This document shows positions 18,454 through 25,900 of a stretch of 37,466 nucleotides of DNA, one piece after another; the first letter of the stretch is position 1; each line of letters opens with the position of its first letter. Source of the DNA: an uncultured Prevotella sp. (GTDB lineage: Bacteria > Bacteroidota > Bacteroidia > Bacteroidales > Bacteroidaceae); NCBI GenBank assembly GCA_905236815.1, contig CAJOPE010000040.1, positions 1 through 37,466 of the forward strand. The letters are read 5' to 3'. Position numbers and translations under genes: made by a program. The notes under the pieces were generated by a model, which saw only the letters and a list, made by a program, of their open reading frames with translations, did no database searches and was not told the origin of the DNA.

Positions 18454-18519
18454 CTTATTGTGAGTACTTGGTGCAGATTACTGCAGTACTTTGGCCTGAT
18501 TACTATAGTACTTAGGCTT
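18454..18519. repeat. 22-bp spaced repeats upstream of fic
   Basis: Two adjacent 22-bp copies lie at 18476-18497 and 18498-18519 (GATTACT, two variable bases, AGTACTT, one variable base, GGC). A third, weaker copy sits one period earlier (18454-18475) and keeps AGTACTTGG. The palindromic GTAC core recurs every 22 bp, about two DNA turns. The set fills the gap between DUF6078 and fic, and looks like a cooperative operator. Confidence 0.6.
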
Positions 18520-18535
18520 GGTACTGAGTATAAAC

Positions 18536-18970
18536 CTACCAATATATCTTTTCTTCATACGCATCAAACTTCATTTCCTGGGTTACTCCCACTTGTTTTA
18601 GCGTATCCAGGATAAACTTCTGCTCCTCTGGAGGCAGCAGCCGTTCACCTCTTCGACGAAGGAAATAGGGATTTCTGCCAAACTTGGCTCTCAGTATCAT
18701 CATGAACTCCTCGTATTGATGAGGGTACATCTTATTCTGAAAGTTGGTAAATCCCTTGGCAAACATCACCGGTTTACTATCACGATAATACTTGCAATGC
18801 TCATCCTTTGAGCAGAAACGAGGCTTCAGAAGATGAAGACATTCTTCGTCCTCATCATCAATCAGTCGCTCGTAAGCTATCTGTAAAAGACAGCTTTTGG
18901 CCTTAGGACAATCTGAAAACTGACAGACTGTATAGCCAGCTGGTATTATATCATTTTTATATTTCTGCAT
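18536..18970 (-). CDS. DUF6078-type cysteine-rich protein
   Basis: The 144-residue product starts with a Cys-rich region: CQFSDCPKAKSCL (about 16-28), then ECLHLLKPRFC and CKYYRDSKPV. The second half is basic with a helix-turn-helix flavour (GRNPYFLRRRGERLLPPEEQ). I recognise it as the DUF6078 family, which is common in Prevotella and of unknown function; the cysteine spacing suggests metal binding. It has the same strand as fic but a separate short gap holding the 22-bp repeats, so it may be a regulator acting on those sites. That last point is inference. Confidence 0.65.
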   Translation of the reverse strand: MQKYKNDIIPAGYTVCQFSDCPKAKSCLLQIAYERLIDDEDEECLHLLKPRFCSKDEHCKYYRDSKPVMFAKGFTNFQNKMYPHQYEEFMMILRAKFGRNPYFLRRRGERLLPPEEQKFILDTLKQVGVTQEMKFDAYEEKIYW

Positions 18971-18981
18971 TCAATATTATT

Positions 18982-19368
18982 CTATATAGTCCAATAACCG
19001 CTATTCTTTGGTGCCCCTCTAAATTCAATATTCTGTTGTTCAGTTAATGTCTTGAGGAGACGCTGAATAGTTCATAAGCTCTTGCCAAGTATCTCTGCCA
19101 ACTTTAGTGTATTTAAACCACGATTATTAGCTATAGTATCAAGTAAGATATCATCAGAAAATACACCGCCATTTACGCCGCCATCACTTATATTTACACC
19201 GCCGCTGATGACGTTATCTTCTATCATCTGACATTTGTTTAGCGACATAAACGTTATTTTGAAGCTAACAAACTTAACATCCAGTTTATCCAGGATGGCC
19301 TGCAGAACATACTTGTTTTTCTGGATGTTCTGCCTATTAATCTGTGATATTTTAAAATCTAGCGTCAT
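18982..19368 (-). pseudogene. Small winged-helix gene with an internal TGA
   Basis: From ATG 19368 the frame gives a 98-residue product ending in AEILGKSL. A TGA (19072-19074) then interrupts, but the same frame continues with TIQRLLKTLTEQQNIEFRGA and ends GYWTI at TAG 18982-18984. The restored sequence is a typical winged helix (NTLKLAEILGKSL-x-TIQRLLKTL), where x is normally Arg; CGA to TGA would explain it. The repeated Gly-Gly-Val-Asn linker before it is typical of the C-termini of Fic/AAA_4-type regulators in Bacteroidota. It is probably a recently disabled DNA-binding protein. It is not recoding, because TGA is a normal stop elsewhere in the window. Confidence 0.65.
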
Positions 19369-19409
19369 CAAAAACTTAATATTCGTGGTATAATACTATA
19401 TGATGATTC

Positions 19410-20432
19410 TTAAGACAATTTTATCAAAAGAAAAAACAAAAGAAAAATTGATAATAATAATGAACCGACAGCTAAACTACATACAAAATTTGTTTTCTTT
19501 CTAAGCTTGGTAATAGTTTCATAATATTTATTTTCTAATATTTTCTGTTTGTTCTCCAAGTTACTTATCTCAGTCTTCTGCTCTATATTAAATTGAGCAA
19601 GGGCATTCTTAGATACATAACTTTCTTCTACCTTATTCAAACGCAGTAGAACTTCTCTTTGCTTTTGAAGGCGTTCAAGTAAATTATGAAGTTCTTTTTT
19701 CTCAATATTGTTCAATTGAGTATTCGCAGCTTGGTGCGTTTTCTCTTGTATAGATTTTATTAGACTTTCTGTACTATCTAAGCTTGCAGCTGACATTACA
19801 AGTGCAAAAGAAGTTAGCTTGGTCAGACTTTGAATATATAAGAATTGTCTTTGCAAAGCAATTGCATTGGTAAACAACGCCTTCGAAAGGTTTTTTGATA
19901 CATTCTGTAAATCCTCTATCGCCTTAGCATTTCCCCCGAATATACCGGGCTTATTTTTAGCACCTTCATTTGCATCAGCCACTGCTTTATCAGCATCATG
20001 TAATGCCTCTTCTATCAATTTGGCAAGATCATCAGATGAGATATTACCTTCAAATGTAATATTCTTCTGAATTCTATTCTGTACGATCTCATTCAAGCCA
20101 TTATTAAAGCGAACATCAACAGGTAATGACTCATCATCCATAAAGTCAAGAACTGGGTATTCATCAAATTTTAGCTCTTCAGACTGCTCTTCTACTGTTT
20201 CTGTAGCATGCTCTGCTATATATTGATAGACCTTGCGAAGAGGAAATTCTGACAGGGTATATTGAAGCCTATTCCATTGATCAGCATCCAGATCAAGATG
20301 ATAGTCACTTAATAGGTCTTTAAGAATTTCAGAAGTTTCCATTTGGGAGAAATAAGGCAACAAATCACTATCCCAGTCAAAATCCTCATAATACTTCCGT
20401 ACAAGAAGTATGAAATCATCTCTATTTATCAT
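19410..20432 (-). CDS. Tail-anchored coiled-coil membrane protein of the YaaW trio
   Basis: I do not recognise this 340-residue protein as a named family. Residues 1-85 are acidic and helical (YYEDFDWDSDLLPYFSQMET). A middle part at about 150-235 is Ala/Leu-rich helix, about 235-312 is a strong coiled coil (NIEKKELHNLLERLQKQRE and following), and one hydrophobic segment at about 315-338 ends the protein, so it should be anchored by its tail with the bulk in the cytoplasm. Its ATG is 1 bp after the stop of the YaaW-like gene, so the two are translationally linked. It probably works with that protein and the 596-residue membrane protein at the inner membrane. Base composition is AT-rich compared with the helicase genes on either side. 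Confidence 0.75.
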   Translation of the reverse strand: MINRDDFILLVRKYYEDFDWDSDLLPYFSQMETSEILKDLLSDYHLDLDADQWNRLQYTLSEFPLRKVYQYIAEHATETVEEQSEELKFDEYPVLDFMDDESLPVDVRFNNGLNEIVQNRIQKNITFEGNISSDDLAKLIEEALHDADKAVADANEGAKNKPGIFGGNAKAIEDLQNVSKNLSKALFTNAIALQRQFLYIQSLTKLTSFALVMSAASLDSTESLIKSIQEKTHQAANTQLNNIEKKELHNLLERLQKQREVLLRLNKVEESYVSKNALAQFNIEQKTEISNLENKQKILENKYYETITKLRKKTNFVCSLAVGSLLLSIFLLFFLLIKLS

Positions 20433-20433
20433 G

Positions 20434-21177
20434 TTATTTCTGAATTACTTGGCACTTAATACGCATATAGATTATACTCAGAGTACATGGAAAAATAACT
20501 CTGTATGCTGGACCTGGGGCGCCAACAACAGGGTAAGCTATTTTATGTAATACAACATTAATTTTTCCTAGACCTCCACCATCACTTGGTTTTTCAACTT
20601 CCTTAAATATTTCGTAGTACCATTTTTTTTCTTTCCGTTTATTACGATACAGATCTACCTGGTCCATAATTAATGGCATAACAATATTGAATAATGGTTT
20701 AATATTCATTGCATTAGCCAATATTTTATTGATCAAGGTGCCTCTTTCGCCATAATTCCATGAGTAATCGAAATGGCTTGCAAAATTTTTAAAATCGCTA
20801 TCCTCACTATTTAACAAGAAAGACATTAATATCTTTCTGACAAGTGCCTGTTCTACCATCTCTATTGTGTAGTTGCTTTCATAAGGGACTTTTAACCTAT
20901 CACATATATCTTCTAAAATTGTACGATAACATACACCATGCCTTCTTATTTGATTAAGAACAGAATGACCACCCCATCTTTGAAATTCGTCAATAAGTGT
21001 AGGCAAAGCATTACGCAAAAAGTTCTGATTATCTACATAGTCTTTACGTTGCATCAATTGAGAGGATCCTCGCTCCTTGCCAGCTGCATCAAATCGCATT
21101 ATATCAGCGAATCTTTTAAGATCAACCTGATTACAATTTCCTAGAAATTCTAAATCCTTGTCTTTATATGTTCCCAT
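20434..21177 (-). CDS. YaaW / UPF0174 family protein
   Basis: The 247-residue protein matches the pattern I know from E. coli YaaW. The N-terminus has a DUF3944-like strand (KDLEFLGNCNQVDLKRFADI, followed by AAGKERGSSQLM). The middle has FQRWGGHSVLNQIRRHGVCY followed by ILEDICDRLKV. The C-terminus ends in the family's signature GPAYRVIFPCTLSIIYMR. The function of YaaW is not known. Homologues occur in gene neighbourhoods with membrane proteins and suspected defence genes. Here it is the middle of three genes packed 1 and 11 bp apart. Residues 170-215 are less conserved than in YaaW. The family call is from memory of the motif pattern; no alignment was run. Confidence 0.75.
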   Translation of the reverse strand: MGTYKDKDLEFLGNCNQVDLKRFADIMRFDAAGKERGSSQLMQRKDYVDNQNFLRNALPTLIDEFQRWGGHSVLNQIRRHGVCYRTILEDICDRLKVPYESNYTIEMVEQALVRKILMSFLLNSEDSDFKNFASHFDYSWNYGERGTLINKILANAMNIKPLFNIVMPLIMDQVDLYRNKRKEKKWYYEIFKEVEKPSDGGGLGKINVVLHKIAYPVVGAPGPAYRVIFPCTLSIIYMRIKCQVIQK

Positions 21178-21188
21178 ACTTCATATTA

Positions 21189-22979
21189 TTAAAATAAATT
21201 ACTAACCCAATCACTCATTTCAGGATTATTTGCTGCTGCAGAACTGATTTCACTGTCAACAGAATTTATATACCCCTTAATATTTTTTATTTTCCCCATA
21301 TAAGAATAATAAGAAGAAACACCTATAACCATAGCATTTTTCATCAATTGTTCTGTTTGATCTGCTAGCAGCCAGTTACCAGACTGAAGAAAGAATACCT
21401 TAGCATTATAATTATATAGAAGCTGATTATAAGTATTAATTCGTTCCTGTTCGCTTCTGCCCTTCTGATAGCCCATATGGATATCAGAACCTAAAGCAAT
21501 AGCGAAACGACCTATACCAACAATATTCACACGTAATGCGAAATCTAAATATAATTTAGGATTATAAACATTACCACCATTGACAATAGCCGAACGAATA
21601 GCAGCATCAGCAAGATCAACAGAAGTAAAAGTTCCACTTTCAATAGTCATCATACGTAAGATGGTTCGATTATTAAAAGGTATAATTTTTTTCCAATCCA
21701 CAGCTGATAACGTGTAGTTCTTTATCTTTAGTTCTTCGACTAAATACCTAATAAAGTAGAAAGACCTCACAAATACATCTCCTAATAAAACGGGCAAGCT
21801 TTGCTTTCCCGCAAATTGATAAATGGTCATCTCCTTTCTAAAATCTACTCTCTTATTTACAAATAGATCCTCAATAACAGAATGCAAAGAAGTCATGCTC
21901 AGTGGTGGTACCATAGATAATTCATTCAACACAGAAACAAAAAATCCAGGTATCCCCATACCTGCACCTGGGGTTGAATTAGAACCATCAACATCGCTAA
22001 TGAGATGTCCAATCCAGTTCTCTATGATTCTTCTTAAATGAGTAAGAATAACTAAAACTATAGGTGTATCGGTAAGATGCTGCACCAAAATGGCCAAAGG
22101 TTTGGGCAAAGTTTTCTCAATTTTATCATGATACTTATTGTCTACGATGTTTAGTATCCATGAAATCAAACCTGCAACAACAATTGCAGCCAAAAACGAT
22201 TTCAATTTTTCTCGATACTCATTGTCAATTCCAAGATACTTTAATTTGAACTCGTTATTCCTAGTATCATATACACCAATTCTAAACACCTCAGAAATGA
22301 TTGCAGCACACAATCCTAATGATGTTGGATGATGTGCTATATCATCAAGATGATGAGACATGGCATTAATATTAGGCAAGCCATGATATAAATTATCAGA
22401 TGGGATTTTAAAAGCCTGCTCCAGCTTAGATATAGAGCGTTTCAATGCTTCTTGAGTTCCATTGATAGTATCATTTCTTTTCCATCGATCAAAATAATCG
22501 ATTACGCCTTGAGTCGCTTCACCTCTAATTTTCCTGATTTCCTCTTTAGATAGTTCTTTGCCATAGATTTTAGCTTTACGTGATGCCTTATCAATAGCTT
22601 CCTGAACTCTTTCTTTTATAACCACCTCTTGGCTTTTTCCACTAACGAGATCACTAATTGTGTTTTCTGCTTTTTCCAGTTCTGCTTCGAAATCAAACGC
22701 TCCAACGAAAAAAGAATCAATAGCGCCACACAACAAACCAGATGACACAGCAATCATGTAATCATACATATCTGCATGATTAGTCATTCTTTCTATCTCA
22801 TCGTTATAATGTCCAATGAGGTTCTCTAGTTCTTTTATTTTTAGGTCAATATCACCACCACGTTCTTCAATATCTCCATATAGCTTGCTATTAAATTGAG
22901 CTAATGGAAGTATTGTCTCAAAACTGTATTCCACTTCGAGACCTTCTTGTGCTGTTTTAATTGATAAAATATTTTCCAT
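21189..22979 (-). CDS. Polytopic membrane protein of the YaaW trio
   Basis: The 596-residue protein has an N-terminal coiled-coil-like stretch (about 45-70), a hydrophobic segment at 73-95, a charged helical region at 95-190, then hydrophobic segments at about 262-280 and 295-316. A Gly/Pro-rich turn (NSTPGAGMGIPGFF) follows at about 334-347. It ends with NWLLADQTEQLMKNAMVIGV and a further mildly hydrophobic helix. No enzyme motif is seen. The domain order suggests an inner-membrane scaffold or pore. Its ATG lies 3 bp after the methylase stop codon, so it is in the same operon as the SNF2 helicase and methylase. It begins the trio with the YaaW-like and tail-anchored proteins. Function is unknown; a membrane effector is possible. 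Confidence 0.75.
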   Translation of the reverse strand: MENILSIKTAQEGLEVEYSFETILPLAQFNSKLYGDIEERGGDIDLKIKELENLIGHYNDEIERMTNHADMYDYMIAVSSGLLCGAIDSFFVGAFDFEAELEKAENTISDLVSGKSQEVVIKERVQEAIDKASRKAKIYGKELSKEEIRKIRGEATQGVIDYFDRWKRNDTINGTQEALKRSISKLEQAFKIPSDNLYHGLPNINAMSHHLDDIAHHPTSLGLCAAIISEVFRIGVYDTRNNEFKLKYLGIDNEYREKLKSFLAAIVVAGLISWILNIVDNKYHDKIEKTLPKPLAILVQHLTDTPIVLVILTHLRRIIENWIGHLISDVDGSNSTPGAGMGIPGFFVSVLNELSMVPPLSMTSLHSVIEDLFVNKRVDFRKEMTIYQFAGKQSLPVLLGDVFVRSFYFIRYLVEELKIKNYTLSAVDWKKIIPFNNRTILRMMTIESGTFTSVDLADAAIRSAIVNGGNVYNPKLYLDFALRVNIVGIGRFAIALGSDIHMGYQKGRSEQERINTYNQLLYNYNAKVFFLQSGNWLLADQTEQLMKNAMVIGVSSYYSYMGKIKNIKGYINSVDSEISSAAANNPEMSDWVSNLF

Positions 22980-22982
22980 AGA

Positions 22983-25900
22983 CTACTTAAATATCTTTTC
23001 AAAATGAGCCCACGCTCTACGATAATCTGCTATACGATCACACTTTGTGTATGGCGCATAATACGTTACTTGCTGACCACCATAGAGTTCACTCTTGGCT
23101 GGATCAATTGTATGAACATAAGTTGGTTCTGTTCCTTGATAGGTAAGTCCATCTTCTGAAAGATCACCATGAATACTATTCCACTCTGGACGATCACAGC
23201 CTACTCCTGTCAGACCTTTAGAACATGTGAACACTATATTACCCTTTTGATCATACCAAGTATCATCCTCATTCTGCTGGAGCACTGGGAATTGAATGGT
23301 ATATATCATCTCGAGGTCTTCGAGACTCAGTCCGAGAGCCATGGCTGAAATGACATCAATCTCTACTAAAGCCTGACGACGCTCGAAGTAATTACGAAGT
23401 GGAGTTTGCCATTCCCAAATACCCTTAAGACATGCAAATGGCTTTAATCTTTTATCGGATAAAGCCCAATTATCCTTTGTATATTTAGGATTCCACAAAT
23501 CTGTCCACAAATCCGAATAATTTTCTGTCAAACAATTTAAAAGAAGTATCCTAATTCTTAAACTATTCGTATATTTCTCCGCGACTCCTAGAGGATATTT
23601 AGAAAGCATGTCCTTTCCTATCTGTCCAATTCCAATAGTTTTGGTATAAAAATCAAGTGGAATGCTAGCAAACAGCGCAGCCATATCCACGCAGTCATAT
23701 CGGTTGCTGAAAGCAACCGATATGACTGCGTGGATATGTGCTGTTTTGCGTGGCAAAACAGCACATATCAACGTGCGTTCTCCTGCTTGTGCTAACATAC
23801 ATCGCATAGTAACTTTATAGTAATCAAGGAAAGAATCATATATAACCTCATCCTGATTACTTCCAATTTCGAAACCTTGTATCTGATTCTTATAATCATT
23901 CAAAGGTATTGCAGGAACATAATTCGTTCTTTGGATTATAGTTGTATTTTGAGATAAATCAATAACATCATAATCACTATTAAGTTTACATATTGAACGA
24001 GGTGTTTTATAAACAGGATTCCCAACATGAAATGATGGACCATTATAAATCATTTCATATTTACTAGCGTCAGGAATAGTTGTACAACGCCGAATAATGC
24101 CTTCGTCTACAGCCCCCGTCTCATGAAAACAATTGCTCATCACATATTTGTAATTGCTAAGTCGAGAAGGATAGGCCGATATTTTCTTAAGAACATCTAT
24201 TATTTCTTTAGCATGTACACTTACTAGTTTTGCACAATCTTCGTTCTTGCCTCCTTCAAAAGTATCAGATAGGACCTTTAATTCTTTATCTGAAAAATAT
24301 ACAATTCTATCTTTGTGAGCTTCTGTATTCCAAGTTCCATTTTTCTTAAGGCCTCCACATTTTCCATGACCATCATGTACAAAACAAGCATCAACTGTAC
24401 TTGGATGAAAAAGGTTGCTGAGCGAAGCGAAGCAAGGTGATGAACTTCGGCGTGGACCGAGAAGTTGATCACCATACACCGTATGGTGATCAACTTCGGC
24501 AAATAGCCGAAGTTCATTTTGGTATTGGAAATGATAACGCAAACGTTTATATAGTTCTCTTCTAAGAGGTTGTCCCTTAGGATCATCGTAGATACTTTCT
24601 GGAGTCAACAAACCTATATAACCATTATCTTCTGAAGACAAATCCATTGTATTCTCCAATACGCATTTATAGAGATTTGTTTGTTGGCCTATCAATAATG
24701 GATAATTCTGATATGCATTCATAAATGCCGTTGAACAGTCTACTTCAACTAGCTCATCTTGATAAAGCTGTGCCAACATAGAATTCTCCCCAAAAAGCAA
24801 CTCCCTCATTTTTCGTGCATCAGGAGCAGACATCTTTCTTATAGCTACTTCTGGATATTTCTCCGAAAGAATACCTTGCTCGTCAAATTCCATTTTCAAC
24901 CATGGTGGATTACCACAAATAATATCAAATCCATCTCTCAGCCAGAATACTTCAAGGAACTCTAGCATTGGATGGAAGAAATGATATCGCTTGCTCAATC
25001 GATCCACAATCTTGAAACGAAGTGAATTACCAAAGAAATCTGTACTCTGACTCTGAACCTCACTTAGGATCTGCTCCTTACTCATGGTAACAATCTCTGA
25101 TTCCTCCTCTGTCTGCTTATCATTAAGTTCTATATCCTCATGAACACTTGCTCCCTCACCCTCTTCTTCGAGTTGCTGCTCATAGAACATATCATTCATA
25201 GTACCCTCAGGGAACATATCCAACTGTCCCTTCTGATCTACACCTACACGTTTACGAAGTGCCTTAGAAGTACGGCTATCAAGCTGCTCATCACTGACAT
25301 TCAGCATAGCCTCAATGTCGTTCCAGTATTCCTCACGATTCGGTAAATCGGCTGCATCCTCCAGATTCCAGAACCATAGTGAGCACCAGTAGTCCATCAC
25401 CATCTTTAAGCGGAAGTAGGCATTGTCATGACGATAGCGAACATCGTTCAGGCGTTCCTTCTCCTCGTATGAATCCAAATTTAGCTGTGGCGTACCTGGT
25501 ACTCCCCATAGATTTACCTTGTTCTGGGTTAGATTCTCTACACTACGCTGGAACAGGAAGTATTCCTTCAGCAGGACATCGATCTTGCTGGAGAGTTTCT
25601 GAAGTCGACGGAACTCTATTTCGCTGATCGGCTTTGTCCAGTCATCAATCATAGCCTTCATACGTTCAAGGGCTGCATTGGTAGGTTTGAACTGCAACTG
25701 ACTATCTGCACGCTCTGCCTTTGCCTTATCCTTGTAGTCCTTGATGGTACTTACACCAAGCATATTCTTATCAGGAAGAAGGAAGTGATAGATCTCATTG
25801 ACAGAGCGCTTTACACTATTCTTCTGGAATGAGACCTTATGTGGAGCCTTCTCCCACCATGGATTAGGCGTGAGTCGTATTCTGCCCTTGATACCCAGGA

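Noticed and set aside
17538..18519. CRISPR-like array suggested by repeats near fic
   Set aside because: The 12-bp repeats are coding and contiguous, and the 22-bp repeats have no unique spacers; no cas genes are present.
23682..24517. Palindromes as ends of a small insertion element in the methylase
   Set aside because: The encoded protein continues through both clusters with family-typical residues, so nothing has been inserted.
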